64,000 nt of DNA from Salipaludibacillus sp047795645 (GCF_047795645.1 NZ_CP181045.1:1240001-1304000); one strand, 5' to 3'. Shown: positions 44,832-54,584, counted from the first letter of the stretch. Notes: a model not told the origin generated them from the sequence alone. Numbers and translations: made by a program.

Positions 44832-45644
44832 TTGAAATTAACAGCTAAACAACGTATTCAACTGCATGAATTTAATAATTTAACAAAATCATTAAGCTTC
44901 AATATGTATGATGTTTGTTATACAAAAACAAAAAAGGAAAGAGAAGCTTATATCCAATACATTGATGAACAATACAATGCCGATCGTCTGACAAACATAT
45001 TAACAGACGTAGCTAGCGTTATTGGAGCTCACGTATTGAACATTGCCAAACAAGATTATGAACCACAAGGAGCAAGTGTTACGATGCTCATTTCAGAAGG
45101 TCCTGTAGAAGAAGCCCCAAATTCGGCTTTTGAAGAGTCACCAGGACCTTTGCCCGAATCTGCAGTACTTCATCTCGATAAGAGTCATATTACTGTCCAT
45201 ACTTACCCTGAATACAATCCCGTCGATGGGATTAGTACGTTTCGGGCTGATATAGATGTATCCACCTGCGGGGAGATATCTCCACTCAAGGCTTTGAATT
45301 ATATGATACATTCATTTGATACAGACATTATGACAATGGATTATCGTGTACGTGGATTTACAAGAGATATTAATGGGGATAAGCTCTTTATCGACCATGA
45401 TATTAATTCAATTCAAAATTATATACCAAACGAAGTAAAAGAATTGTTTGATATGATTGATGTGAATATCTACCAAGAGAATATTTTTCATACGAAATGC
45501 AAACTCAAGGGATTTGACCTAGATAATTATTTGTTTGGTTATAGGAGTAATGATTTAAACAAAGAAGAGCAACAAGAAATTAGCGACAAACTTAACCATG
45601 AAATGAATGAAATTTATTATGGGAAAAATATAAGACGTCCTTAA
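44832..45644 (+). CDS. speD: S-adenosylmethionine decarboxylase proenzyme, E. coli type
   Basis: Makes decarboxylated SAM, the aminopropyl donor for spermidine. The proenzyme cuts itself at the K117-S118 bond in HLDKSHITVHTYPE, the serine becoming the pyruvoyl cofactor. The 270 residues align end to end with the long E. coli SpeD (264 residues), including FNNLTKSLSF, SPLKALNYMIHSFDTD and RVRGFTRDINGDK, not with the short 126-residue B. subtilis enzyme. The frame is open from an ATG at 44769, but that has no ribosome site; the TTG at 44832 gives the family N-terminus. No spermidine synthase gene is near. Confidence 0.93.
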   Translation: MKLTAKQRIQLHEFNNLTKSLSFNMYDVCYTKTKKEREAYIQYIDEQYNADRLTNILTDVASVIGAHVLNIAKQDYEPQGASVTMLISEGPVEEAPNSAFEESPGPLPESAVLHLDKSHITVHTYPEYNPVDGISTFRADIDVSTCGEISPLKALNYMIHSFDTDIMTMDYRVRGFTRDINGDKLFIDHDINSIQNYIPNEVKELFDMIDVNIYQENIFHTKCKLKGFDLDNYLFGYRSNDLNKEEQQEISDKLNHEMNEIYYGKNIRRP

Positions 45645-45753
45645 TTATGCGTAATTTTTTATGAAATGGTTGAGGTCTTATCAACTCTGTTCTACTTGAA
45701 GTAAGGTGTAATAATCTAATAAAATCGATATTTGGTTTAAAGGTGGTGTTTTA

Positions 45754-45954
45754 ATGAATTTAATTCCTTACTTAGTTGTTGCGGGAATTATATGTATAGC
45801 CGGTCTTATTGGAACGATTATGATCGGAATAAATCCGAATGACGATAATTATGAAAAGAAAACAAAAAAACACTTCACCACCATGTCGGTCATTTACTTG
45901 CTGACATTCGTACCTGCAGTAATCTTAACGATTGTTTACTTCATTTATTGGTAA
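45754..45954 (+). CDS. Small two-helix membrane protein
   Basis: A 66-residue protein with two membrane helices (about 4-26 and 43-65) and a polar loop NPNDDNYEKKTKKH. The AAAGGTGG ribosome site supports it. It resembles small membrane proteins of Bacilli with a G-x-NP-x-D-x-x-Y loop; one such group is annotated as a possible contributor to bacillithiol synthesis (BshB3), but I cannot confirm membership. It lies between speD and a HAD gene. Confidence 0.6.
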   Translation: MNLIPYLVVAGIICIAGLIGTIMIGINPNDDNYEKKTKKHFTTMSVIYLLTFVPAVILTIVYFIYW

Positions 45955-45992
45955 GTAGTTTAATTAATAGAATGAAAGCGATGTGAACTTAA

Positions 45993-46751
45993 ATGGTTAC
46001 TTCAACAACAACTTCAAAGCAAGTAAAATTAATTGCTTTGGATATGGACGGCACTTTATTAAATGACAAATTGGAAGTAACAAAAACGAACCTCGAAGCA
46101 ATTACTAAAGCTCAAGAGATCGGTGTAGATGTTGTATTATGCACAGGTCGGTCATTGATTGCATGTGTTGACTACGCCAAACAATTAAAATTAACTTCTT
46201 ATATTATTACCGGAAATGGGAGTGAAATTTGGCATACGTCAGGAGAGCTAATTGAACGAAACATATTAAAGAGTGAATTAGTTGATATGATGTGGAACTT
46301 AAAAGAAAAACATCAAACCAACCATTGGGCTGCCTCTGTAGATAAAGTTTGGCGAAATGAAATGCCTAAAGAGCTCCTTACTTATGAATGGTTGAAATTT
46401 GGTTTTGAGACAAAGGACGATAAGGTAAGAGAAATGCTTTTTGATTTATTATCACAAAATCAGGAGTTAGAAGTCAGCAATTCAAGTTTAACAAACATTG
46501 AAATAAATGCTGCTGGTGTCAATAAAGCAGTTGCGCTAAATACAATATGCAAAAATTTAAATTGTGAAATGGGAAATGTTCTAACGATTGGAGATAGTTT
46601 AAATGATATAGCAATGATCAGAGAAGCAGGTTTTGGAGTAGCGATGGGGAATGCTCAACCTACTGTAAAAAAGGCTGCAAATTGGGTTACCTCTACAAAC
46701 AACGAGGACGGAGTTGCTCATGCGATTGACCGATTTGTTTTCAAAAAATAG
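45993..46751 (+). CDS. HAD-superfamily hydrolase, Cof type
   Basis: A 252-residue Cof-type (class IIB) HAD phosphatase. Motif I is ALDMDGTLLND, motif II is CTGRS, the cap lies between, and motif IV is TIGDSLNDIAMI, followed by GVAMGNAQPTVKKAA. Such enzymes dephosphorylate sugar phosphates, FMN or PLP. A second member of the class is at 57324-58178. No strong ribosome site is seen (AAAGCGATG). It is followed after 33 bp by the peptidase gene. Confidence 0.88.
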   Translation: MVTSTTTSKQVKLIALDMDGTLLNDKLEVTKTNLEAITKAQEIGVDVVLCTGRSLIACVDYAKQLKLTSYIITGNGSEIWHTSGELIERNILKSELVDMMWNLKEKHQTNHWAASVDKVWRNEMPKELLTYEWLKFGFETKDDKVREMLFDLLSQNQELEVSNSSLTNIEINAAGVNKAVALNTICKNLNCEMGNVLTIGDSLNDIAMIREAGFGVAMGNAQPTVKKAANWVTSTNNEDGVAHAIDRFVFKK

Positions 46752-46784
46752 CTTCCTTGTTGTAAGGTCGATGGGAGGGACCAC

Positions 46785-47474
46785 ATGGATAATATTCTCG
46801 TATTAATCATCGTACTCACTCTCATCGCAGTCCTTTCATATGTTCCACTGATCGGTCCGTATTTTAAATTATTTAACACAATGGTTCATGAAACAGGACA
46901 TGCTATCGCAGCTATCCTCACTGGTGGCCGAGTCAAATCGATTTCCTTATTCAGTAATACAGGAGGATTAGCGATTACAAGCCACCAGGGTGTAATCGGT
47001 AGAGTAATTACAATTCTTGCAGGGTATCCGACTGCATCGCTTTTTAGCGTTCTCTATGTTTACGCTTTGTCAGAAGGTTTGTTCAATTATATTGCGATGA
47101 CGCTAGCTGTTATTCTGATTTATAACTTGATTTTTTGGGTAAGGAATATAATAGGTTGGGTTTGGATTCTTTCTGTCCTTGTTGTACTATATTTTCTCTA
47201 TACTAATCACTTTTGGGATGCATTTGAAATATCTTTAACAGTTATTGGATTATCTCTTTTAATCCAAGCATTTCTAAGTACATGGGTGATTATTGCAATG
47301 TCAATAAAAAACAAACATCAAGCTGGGGATGCTACATTACTTGCTAGTACAACGAAGATACCTGCAGTACTCTGGGGAGGAATCTTTTTTCTTCAAGGAG
47401 TTGTTTTTTTCATAATAGGAATATTTGTTTGGCTTGGATTTGATTTAGTAACTATTTTTCTAACATGGTTATAA
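46785..47474 (+). CDS. M50B-like membrane metallopeptidase
   Basis: A 229-residue membrane protein with about six helices. The zinc motif HETGHA lies at the end of the first hydrophobic region (about residue 35), as in the M50B-like group. This group is predicted to cut proteins inside the membrane, although many members are untested. The ATG follows GGGAGGG. It may be co-transcribed with the HAD gene 33 bp upstream. The 3' end meets the convergent small gene. Confidence 0.82.
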   Translation: MDNILVLIIVLTLIAVLSYVPLIGPYFKLFNTMVHETGHAIAAILTGGRVKSISLFSNTGGLAITSHQGVIGRVITILAGYPTASLFSVLYVYALSEGLFNYIAMTLAVILIYNLIFWVRNIIGWVWILSVLVVLYFLYTNHFWDAFEISLTVIGLSLLIQAFLSTWVIIAMSIKNKHQAGDATLLASTTKIPAVLWGGIFFLQGVVFFIIGIFVWLGFDLVTIFLTWL

Positions 47475-47513
47475 AAAATGAGGAGAAAGCGAATGAACGG
47501 TGTCATCTCGCTT

Positions 47514-47750
47514 TCAGATTACTTTTCGAAACATATCTTTCATTTGTTTATCTCTTTTTTCCTTTTCAATTGATGTTGCTAAATCATATTTCTTCAACAG
47601 GTGGAACGCTTCATTTAAGATAACTTGCGACAAATCTCTGTTAAGGAATGTTATCCACTCTTCTACTAATCTTTGTTGAAGATAGGGTTTTTGACTGTTA
47701 AACTTATTTTTCACGTCTTCTAATGAATGATCTAGGTTACATTTTCCCAA
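47514..47750 (-). CDS. Small helical hypothetical protein
   Basis: A 78-residue protein, probably all-helical (KNKFNSQKPYLQQRLVEEW, FHLLKKYDLATS), starting at TTG with AAAGGAGAG 7 bases upstream, which supports it as a gene. It resembles small Bacillaceae proteins of unknown function. A hairpin (about 47486-47518, GAAAGCGA arms) overlaps its 3' end and has T residues on the minus strand, so it may be its terminator. No neighbour indicates a role. Confidence 0.6.
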   Translation of the reverse strand: MGKCNLDHSLEDVKNKFNSQKPYLQQRLVEEWITFLNRDLSQVILNEAFHLLKKYDLATSIEKEKRDKQMKDMFRKVI

Positions 47751-47902
47751 TCAATAACTCTCCTTTCGAATAAATAGCTGTTAGTTTAGTATGAATCAAT
47801 TAAAGGAAAAAATAAAGAGACGATTAAATAATGGAAACTAATGCTTTTAACTTTAATTTACCGGAGATTTTTACTATACTTTAGATAAGTGGAGGTGAGA
47901 AG

Positions 47903-48316
47903 ATGACAAAAAAATATTTTACTATCGAAGAAGCAAATCAACTAATTCCATCACTAATGCAAGAACTTATAGAGCTAAAAAATTTACAAGTATCATTTGA
48001 TAACCAATTAAAGCAATTAAATGAGATTAAGAGTTTGAATACAGAAGAAGTTCAAACACAAACAGAAGATATTTTTAAAATGGAAAGCGAATTGGAGTTT
48101 CTAGAAATACAAGCCCAGTTACATGTTAACAATATTCATAATTCCGGTGGTTTTTTGAAAGGAATTGAACCAGGACTCATTGATTTCCCTTCAGTAAAAG
48201 GTGATGAAGACATTTTACTATGTTGGAAAGAAGGAGAGGAAGAAATTACTCACTACCATAGTGAAGATGAAGGTTTTACAGGACGTAAACCGCTCGATAC
48301 TGACATGGAAGAATAA
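47903..48316 (+). CDS. DUF2203 family protein
   Basis: A 137-residue soluble protein of the DUF2203 family, function unknown. The N-terminal YFTIEEANQLIPSL, a coiled helical middle, and the C-terminal GLIDFPSVKGDEDILLCWK then EGFTGRKPLD are all family hallmarks. AAGTGGAGGTGAG precedes the ATG. A GC-rich hairpin (48315-48348) begins at its stop codon but lacks a U-tract. It may continue into the DUF4395 gene 108 bp on. Confidence 0.85.
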   Translation: MTKKYFTIEEANQLIPSLMQELIELKNLQVSFDNQLKQLNEIKSLNTEEVQTQTEDIFKMESELEFLEIQAQLHVNNIHNSGGFLKGIEPGLIDFPSVKGDEDILLCWKEGEEEITHYHSEDEGFTGRKPLDTDMEE

Positions 48317-48424
48317 CAAGCCTGCAACATTTCCGTTGCAGGTTTGTTACTGAAGTTAATTCCTAGTTTTCCTATAAGGTAAAGTGTATAATAAGTATAT
48401 TACCAAAGAAAGGTGGGGGAATGA

Positions 48425-48829
48425 ATGAAAATTCCAAAGCCACTCGTTCAATTAAATCAATTATTCATTGTGATTTCAGTAGTATTCTCTATGGTTTTTA
48501 CTCCATGGATATTAGTCATTCCATTTGTAGTTGGTGTTGTTACGTTACTAACAAAGAGGAATCCGATTATTCAGGTTGGCAAAATGCTTCTCAGAAAACC
48601 ACTGAAAGAATATCCAATGGAAGACCGAGATCAGCAACTATTCAATCAATGGATTGCAACCATTTGTTTGGGACTTTCTCTGTTATTCTTTCAACTACAA
48701 CTGTACGTTTTAGCTTATAGTTTTAGCACAATGGTTTTGTTAGCATCAGCTATTGCATTAATGGGATATTGTATTGGCTGTACTATCCGCTATCGTTATC
48801 AAATGTGGAAGTTCCAACAATCTAAATAA
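48425..48829 (+). CDS. DUF4395 family membrane protein
   Basis: A 134-residue membrane protein with about four helices and the DUF4395 start PKPLVQLNQLFIV. Relatives are often found beside thiol-redox or thiosulfate sulfurtransferase genes; none is adjacent here, and the function is unknown. AAAGGTGGGGG precedes the ATG; the ATG four bases earlier is in another frame and is a shadow. Confidence 0.82.
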   Translation: MKIPKPLVQLNQLFIVISVVFSMVFTPWILVIPFVVGVVTLLTKRNPIIQVGKMLLRKPLKEYPMEDRDQQLFNQWIATICLGLSLLFFQLQLYVLAYSFSTMVLLASAIALMGYCIGCTIRYRYQMWKFQQSK

Positions 48830-48842
48830 TCAACTCGAGAAG

Positions 48843-48875
48843 TAGAGTGATCTTGCTAAAAGTAAGATCACTCTA
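48843..48875. terminator. Bidirectional terminator
   Basis: Perfect 12-bp arms TAGAGTGATCTT and complement (48843-48854, 48864-48875) with a 9-base loop, between convergent genes and overlapping the stop of the 3D-domain gene. Confidence 0.85.
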
Positions 48876-49896
48876 TTATTGTTATTTCAATATTTCTTCG
48901 TCCAAATGCTAATGCATCTTCACGGTCTGGCATAAATAAATCCACTTTATGACCTTTGATTGCTCCGCCAATATCTCCAGCAACTGCATTTCCATAACCT
49001 TCAACATACACTTTCGAACCTAATGGAATCACATTCGGATCAACCGCAATTACTTTTTTATTTGGATTATTGCGAAGATCCAATCCAGTATAAGTAATTC
49101 CTGAACACCCATCGCAATAAGCAGTATAAGCGGTCGCCTCTACTGTCATGGAAGTACCTGATGATGGTGGACTAGATTCTTCTTGTTCCGTTACTTGCGG
49201 CTTAGATTCATTGGAATTACTTGTTTCGTCCGGTTCCTTATCTTCTTTTGACTCGTCTGATTTATCATTCTCTATCGTATTATTTTCTGGTGTCTCTGAA
49301 TTTTCTGAGGTGGAGTCGGTTGAAGTATCTATTTGACCACTACCTTCAGAAGAGGATACTATGCCTTGCTTATGAATTGCCTCATGTAATGAACCGTAAG
49401 TTTGTGGACCAGCTAAACCATCAACCAAAATATCACTTGATGATTGAAATTTTTTCACTGCATCATGAGTTGTCTGATCGAATTTCCCATCTAAAGACCC
49501 CTTATAATAACCAAGGTGATTCAAGTCTTGCTGTAAATTTTCTACGAGTTTACCATTATCGCCTTCTCGTAAAATTAACAAGGCTCCAATCGTTTGCAAA
49601 CCTGCAACTCCATCTATATGAATATTCGCTTCTTTTTGGAAAGCTAATACCGCCTCATGAGTAAATTGATCATATGTTCCTTTACTCTCAATGAGACTCT
49701 CATCTAAATAATTCCTTTGTTTTAAAAGATCTTGTAATTCTTCAACATGAGAATGCTCGTAACCACTACTCAATATATTATCTCCAAATGACCCACCACT
49801 TGCATAACTCACACTAGCTCCCCCAAATGGTAATGTTACGAATGGGATCAGTATCATTACAATTCCTATAAACGCTGTTCGTAAAATTAAATTCAC
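48868..49896 (-). CDS. Secreted cell-wall protein: two peptidoglycan-binding domains plus 3D domain
   Basis: A 342-residue secreted protein. An N-terminal signal peptide (hydrophobic to about residue 30) is followed by two PG_binding_1 repeats (YDQFTHEAVLAFQKEANI with DGVAGLQT, and DQTTHDAVKKFQSSSDI with DGLAGPQT), an acidic Ser/Glu/Asp linker of about 80 residues, and a C-terminal 3D domain (VEATAYTAYCDGCSG, AVDPNVIPLGS, AGDIGGAIKGHKVDLFM). The 3D domain is a lytic-transglycosylase-like fold, and the nearest known architecture is B. subtilis YocH-type muralytic proteins. I chose the GTG at 49896 because GAGGAGG lies 7 bases before it. Confidence 0.88.
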   Translation of the reverse strand: MNLILRTAFIGIVMILIPFVTLPFGGASVSYASGGSFGDNILSSGYEHSHVEELQDLLKQRNYLDESLIESKGTYDQFTHEAVLAFQKEANIHIDGVAGLQTIGALLILREGDNGKLVENLQQDLNHLGYYKGSLDGKFDQTTHDAVKKFQSSSDILVDGLAGPQTYGSLHEAIHKQGIVSSSEGSGQIDTSTDSTSENSETPENNTIENDKSDESKEDKEPDETSNSNESKPQVTEQEESSPPSSGTSMTVEATAYTAYCDGCSGITYTGLDLRNNPNKKVIAVDPNVIPLGSKVYVEGYGNAVAGDIGGAIKGHKVDLFMPDREDALAFGRRNIEITIIE

Positions 49897-49935
49897 TATT
49901 ATTCCTCCTCGTTTGTTTGCCACATCAATATCCAT

Positions 49936-50413
49936 ATAGTTAAATTACAAGTAATAGTACGGTCAAAGGCAGTTGAAATGAAATTGTAATGTGGACAAAC
50001 TGTTTAGTAGGAAGGGCTAAGATAGAATTCTACCAATAAATATTCAATCCCTGTTTACATTAGATCTTATTAATGATAAAACACTTCACATAATTTCAAG
50101 TACTGTGAGCTACGTCAAAATAATATTTAAAAATATCATTACTAAGTATAAAGAGTATCATGACAGTTAGGGCGGTCCTTTTTTGTAATTTCTTACATCC
50201 ATAAGCTTATTTGTGAAACTTATTTAAGCATTTTTAATGATTTATCACATTTTAACTTAAAGTTGTACTATAATTAGTACAAAAGATTCATAACAGTGTA
50301 CTCGTTAGATTTTATAACGAATTTAATCTTTTGATACTGAAAAGTGTTAAATAGCAGTCAAACCACTTATTTTTAAGGGTTTATTGATCTATTTTCAATA
50401 TAGGGGGGATAAA
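49936..50413. other. Intergenic region between the 3D-domain gene and the GGDEF-EAL gene
   Basis: About 480 AT-rich bases without a gene. A minus-strand TTGACC near 49960 may be the -35 for the wall protein, and TATAAT near 50270 a -10 for the plus-strand gene. I looked for a GEMM or other cyclic-di-GMP riboswitch and saw none. Confidence 0.4.
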
Positions 50414-53080
50414 TTGATTTTATTTAATAAAAAATATAGTTCTTTTGGACTGTATAAAAGTATATATATTTTACTATTATTTTCTATTCTGACTTTAGTG
50501 GCTAGAATCAATCCAATAGAAGTACCTCCCGGCATCACAATTACACTTACAAGTATTTTTTTATTGGTAATTTTACGGCTATTCAGTTTAAAAGCAGCTG
50601 CATACACGTTTGTCATTGTTCATGTTATTTCTTTTATATTTTTCAACTTATCACCATGGAATTTAATACCATTATTAGAGCTTATATTTATTGCGATAGT
50701 ATTTAAGTACCGCCCTAAATCAAATATTGTTTTTTGGGGAGCTCTCTTTTGGCTTATTATAGGTGCTCCATTATCTGCGTGGATACATAGTAGTATTTTC
50801 GGTTTGAACAACGATACATTATTTATTTTTGAAACTATAAAAGTTGCGATTAACGGCGTGTTAAATATTCTAGTATTTGATATCATAATATCTTATATTC
50901 CTTTTCACCGATATCTAACTACGAATAAAAAACAACAAACGATTCAACTTAAAAAAATAATGTTTCACTTATCTTTCGTTGCTATGATCGTACCTTTCAT
51001 TCTATATATTATTGTAAATACTGCAAATTACATGGGCTCGTTGGAAGTGGAATTATATAAATCAGCACAAAGAACTACAAGTCAAGTAGAGGCGGAAATT
51101 AATTCATGGCACGAAGCAGACTTATTACAATTACAGTTATTTGGTATTGTGCAACAAGGACAGCTTAATGATCTACTAGATCAAATAACAGATACTCGCG
51201 CATTTGAACACATTGTTGCTAATGAATCAGGGCAAATAATCTCATCTAATAGTTCAAATATCAATAATAAGGATAAATATGATTGGCAAACAAATCATCA
51301 AATTACTGAGCTTACATCTAATTTCTATCAAGTACTCTCAAATGAAAATGTATTGAGTATCCAAAATTGGGAAAGTGGCTATTACATTTATGAAACAGAA
51401 ATGGATGGTCTCCCGCTAACTGTTTATGCGCAAATTCCATTGCACCCTTACCAAATAGAGATTCTTGGAGATTTTCTTGGTCAGTTTATCTATTTATTTT
51501 TGTTTTTGTTTTTTGCACTTATTCTCACTATTTTCTTACATCGAATCCTGTCGAGAACACTTAACAATCTCGCTATCACTACGACAGGTCTCCCTAGGAA
51601 AATCAAAAATTTAGAGTCTGTAAAGTGGCCCAATAGTAGTATATTAGAAATTAATGCATTGATTAGTAATTTTCAAGATATGTCTGTCAATGTGGAAAAA
51701 ATGTTTATCGAGAGTAATAATATGAATGAAAAACTTACTAAGCAATCAGAAATGTTAAAAAAATCAGAGGATAAGCTGCATCATCTTGCGTATCATGATG
51801 TTTTGACAGATTTACCAAACCGTCAATATTTCCAACGATATTTATCGAGTTTACTAGAAGATGCTAAACAAAAAGGACTAAGATTTGCGATAATATTTAT
51901 GGATTTAAATCAATTTAAACAAATCAATGATACTTTAGGACACTTAGCTGGCGATGAGTTATTAAAAATCATTGCAAATAATTTGAAAAACTTGAAAAAT
52001 GAAAAAAACGAAGTATTTCGATTAAGTGGTGATGAATTTGTTATTGTGATCAACAACTTAATTAGTGAACAAGAAGCTGAAGAAACAGCAATTAATATCC
52101 AAGGAATTTTTCAAGAACCTGTAAAAGTAAATGATCATTTACTTCATATATCAGGAAGTATCGGCATTAGTCTATTTCCTGACGATGGATCTGACGAGAC
52201 GACACTCATACAAAATGCAGATATTGCTATGTACACTAGCAAAGAGAAAGCAGGGACTTCGATAGAGTTTTTTGATCATACGATGAAATCGACTTTCACA
52301 GAAAAAGTAAATCTCACAAATGAACTAAGAACTGCAGTAGATAACTCACAGTTTCAACTCTTTTATCAACCGAAAGTCGATAATAATGGCTACATCACTA
52401 GTAGCGAAGCCTTGATTAGATGGCAAAATGATATATTTGGAGATGTAAGTCCGTCAGTCTTCATTCCTCTGGCAGAAGATGTTGGACTAATTAAAAATAT
52501 TGATGAATGGGTCATTAATGAGGCTTGTAAACAAAACAAAATTTGGCAGGATCAAGGGTATTCTAACATTAAAGTGTCGGTTAATATTTCAGCTAAACAC
52601 TTTTATCAATCTCAGCTAGTCAACATGATAAAAAAAGCATTATTCGAGTCACAATTAAATGCGAAGTATTTACAAATAGAAATAACAGAAAGTGTTTTCA
52701 TTGACAATATCGACAATGTCATTTCTATTATTGAAGAAATAAGGGAGTTAGGCGTCTCAGTTTCAATAGATGATTTTGGAAAAGGGTTTTCCATGTTAAG
52801 CCACTTAATTAGCTTGCCAATTAATGAGGTGAAATTAGACAAGCAATTTATTAGAAATATTGATAAAGAAGCAAATAAAGCTATAATCGTTAGTCATATT
52901 GTAATGATCGCACACGAACTTGAATTTAATGTGGTTGCAGAAGGGGTTGAAACATTCGAGGAATATACCCATTTAAAACAAATAGATTGCGATGAACTAC
53001 AAGGATTTTATTTTAGTAAAGCAGTGAATAAAAAGGATTTCCAAAAACTATTACAAGCAGCTAACTTACTAAATAACTGA
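50414..53080 (+). CDS. Membrane GGDEF-EAL cyclic-di-GMP protein
   Basis: An 888-residue protein: about five N-terminal helices (to about residue 160), one more near 185, an outside sensing region of about 150 residues, a helix near 360, then GGDEF and EAL domains. The GGDEF signature is SGDEF (538-542), a first-position change, while the nearby LTDLPNR is intact. The EAL site is complete (E665-A-L with IRW, DDFGKGFSML, KLDKQFI), so phosphodiesterase activity is likely and cyclase activity uncertain. I chose the TTG at 50414 with GGGGGGAT upstream. The sugar-binding lipoprotein gene follows 34 bp after its stop. Confidence 0.92.
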   Translation: MILFNKKYSSFGLYKSIYILLLFSILTLVARINPIEVPPGITITLTSIFLLVILRLFSLKAAAYTFVIVHVISFIFFNLSPWNLIPLLELIFIAIVFKYRPKSNIVFWGALFWLIIGAPLSAWIHSSIFGLNNDTLFIFETIKVAINGVLNILVFDIIISYIPFHRYLTTNKKQQTIQLKKIMFHLSFVAMIVPFILYIIVNTANYMGSLEVELYKSAQRTTSQVEAEINSWHEADLLQLQLFGIVQQGQLNDLLDQITDTRAFEHIVANESGQIISSNSSNINNKDKYDWQTNHQITELTSNFYQVLSNENVLSIQNWESGYYIYETEMDGLPLTVYAQIPLHPYQIEILGDFLGQFIYLFLFLFFALILTIFLHRILSRTLNNLAITTTGLPRKIKNLESVKWPNSSILEINALISNFQDMSVNVEKMFIESNNMNEKLTKQSEMLKKSEDKLHHLAYHDVLTDLPNRQYFQRYLSSLLEDAKQKGLRFAIIFMDLNQFKQINDTLGHLAGDELLKIIANNLKNLKNEKNEVFRLSGDEFVIVINNLISEQEAEETAINIQGIFQEPVKVNDHLLHISGSIGISLFPDDGSDETTLIQNADIAMYTSKEKAGTSIEFFDHTMKSTFTEKVNLTNELRTAVDNSQFQLFYQPKVDNNGYITSSEALIRWQNDIFGDVSPSVFIPLAEDVGLIKNIDEWVINEACKQNKIWQDQGYSNIKVSVNISAKHFYQSQLVNMIKKALFESQLNAKYLQIEITESVFIDNIDNVISIIEEIRELGVSVSIDDFGKGFSMLSHLISLPINEVKLDKQFIRNIDKEANKAIIVSHIVMIAHELEFNVVAEGVETFEEYTHLKQIDCDELQGFYFSKAVNKKDFQKLLQAANLLNN

Positions 53081-53114
53081 GCTGGAAGGAAAAAATATGA
53101 AGGAGTCACTATTT

Positions 53115-54431
53115 ATGATAAAGAGATTAGCTGTTATCACAGTTCTACTAGTTGTCGTTGGGTGTAGTAACAATGACAGTGAATCCGGTGAACAAAATGA
53201 AAGGAATGACAGTCAAAAACTTGAAGATGCTGTGCTTGATGAACTTGATGAACGAACTAAAATTCAGTTAGACGTATGGGCTTATTATGAGGAAGGGTGG
53301 GAGTATCCTATAGAAGAGTATCAATCTCTAAATCCCGATATTACATTAAATGTTACTACTTTTACACATGACACCTACGTTAATGAATACTTGAAAGCTT
53401 TAGTAGATAACGACGTGCCTGATGTAATGATCTTTGAAAATAATCAATTTGCTACATTTACAGCAGTAGATGGGTTAGAAAATTTAGCTGGGGAACCTTA
53501 CACATTAAACGAATATTACAATGATTTCTCACGAACTTTATGGGATATGGGTTTGTCTATTGACAATGAGGAACTGATAGGGCTAGCTTATGATAGTTAC
53601 CCTTATGTTACTTATTATCGAGCAGATATAATGGAGGAGTATGGCTTCCCATCTGATCCTGATGAATTGGGTACATTTATGGAAGATGCAGATAATTGGC
53701 TAAACATGGCTGGAAAATTGAAAGAAGATCATAAATGGATTGTCGGTTGGGATGTTGAGATTTTGAATATTTTTGATACAACGAGAGGTATATTTAATCA
53801 AGATTTAGAATTTAATAGAAAAGATCAACTATCTCAAGAAGCAATAAGGATTTTGCAAGCTGTTCATGAAAGAGGCTTGGACTCAAAAATGAACATATGG
53901 GATGAACAAGGTCTTCAGGCATTAAAAAATGATGAAATTGTGATGTTACAACTCGGTAGTTGGGGGAGCGGTCTTCTATATGATATGGTACCCGAACAAG
54001 CAGGTAAGTGGAGAGTTACTCGCCTGCCATTTAATCAATACGGACTTGGTCATACGTCAATTATCTCGATACCCTCTGCAAGTGAGAAAAAAGAAGCAGC
54101 GGCTGATTTCTTAGAGTATTTTGTTTTTGAGCGAGAAAAAGAAGGATCTATAGGGCCAATTTCAGGCTATTTACCACACAGAAATGATCCCAAGACAATT
54201 AATCACGAAAATGAATTTCTAGGAGGACAACAAGATCAACGTAAGTATGAACAAATTTACGACAAAATAGAAGAGCCTAAATTAACTCCATTAGATGAAA
54301 AAGCAAATCAAATATGGTATGAAATGATTTATACCGGATTAGAAGAAGACCAGGAAATTGAAGAAATCTTAGATTCAATTGAAAAGAAAATTCAAGAACA
54401 GTTAGGTAGTGAAATTGATCGTTTGAAATAG
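53115..54431 (+). CDS. Extracellular solute-binding lipoprotein, family 1
   Basis: A 438-residue lipoprotein of the carbohydrate-binding ABC type (SBP family 1). The signal peptide ends in lipobox VVGC with C17. The mature part has the expected DVPDVMIFENNQFATF, and later MLQLGSWGSGLLYDM and GLGHTSIISIPSASEKKEAAADFLEYF. The ATG at 53115 has AAGGAGT 9 bases upstream; an ATG six codons earlier also has a site. There are no permease or ATPase genes beside it; instead it follows the GGDEF-EAL gene closely, so it may present a ligand to that sensor rather than feed a transporter. Confidence 0.85.
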   Translation: MIKRLAVITVLLVVVGCSNNDSESGEQNERNDSQKLEDAVLDELDERTKIQLDVWAYYEEGWEYPIEEYQSLNPDITLNVTTFTHDTYVNEYLKALVDNDVPDVMIFENNQFATFTAVDGLENLAGEPYTLNEYYNDFSRTLWDMGLSIDNEELIGLAYDSYPYVTYYRADIMEEYGFPSDPDELGTFMEDADNWLNMAGKLKEDHKWIVGWDVEILNIFDTTRGIFNQDLEFNRKDQLSQEAIRILQAVHERGLDSKMNIWDEQGLQALKNDEIVMLQLGSWGSGLLYDMVPEQAGKWRVTRLPFNQYGLGHTSIISIPSASEKKEAAADFLEYFVFEREKEGSIGPISGYLPHRNDPKTINHENEFLGGQQDQRKYEQIYDKIEEPKLTPLDEKANQIWYEMIYTGLEEDQEIEEILDSIEKKIQEQLGSEIDRLK

Positions 54432-54487
54432 AGTCTATTGAACAACTATGACCTTAGAAAACTAGTTAATTATTCAGCAAAGCCTAA

Positions 54488-54540
54488 AACAATAAAAAAC
54501 TCATATTGGTAATTTATGTCAATATGAGTTTTTTATTGTT
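54488..54540. terminator. Bidirectional terminator
   Basis: Perfect 21-bp arms (54488-54508, 54520-54540) with A-run left and T-run right, between convergent genes. Confidence 0.93.
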
Positions 54541-54584
54541 AATTAAGTTAAAATCACTCTTTATGAATCGTCAGTAAATAATGA

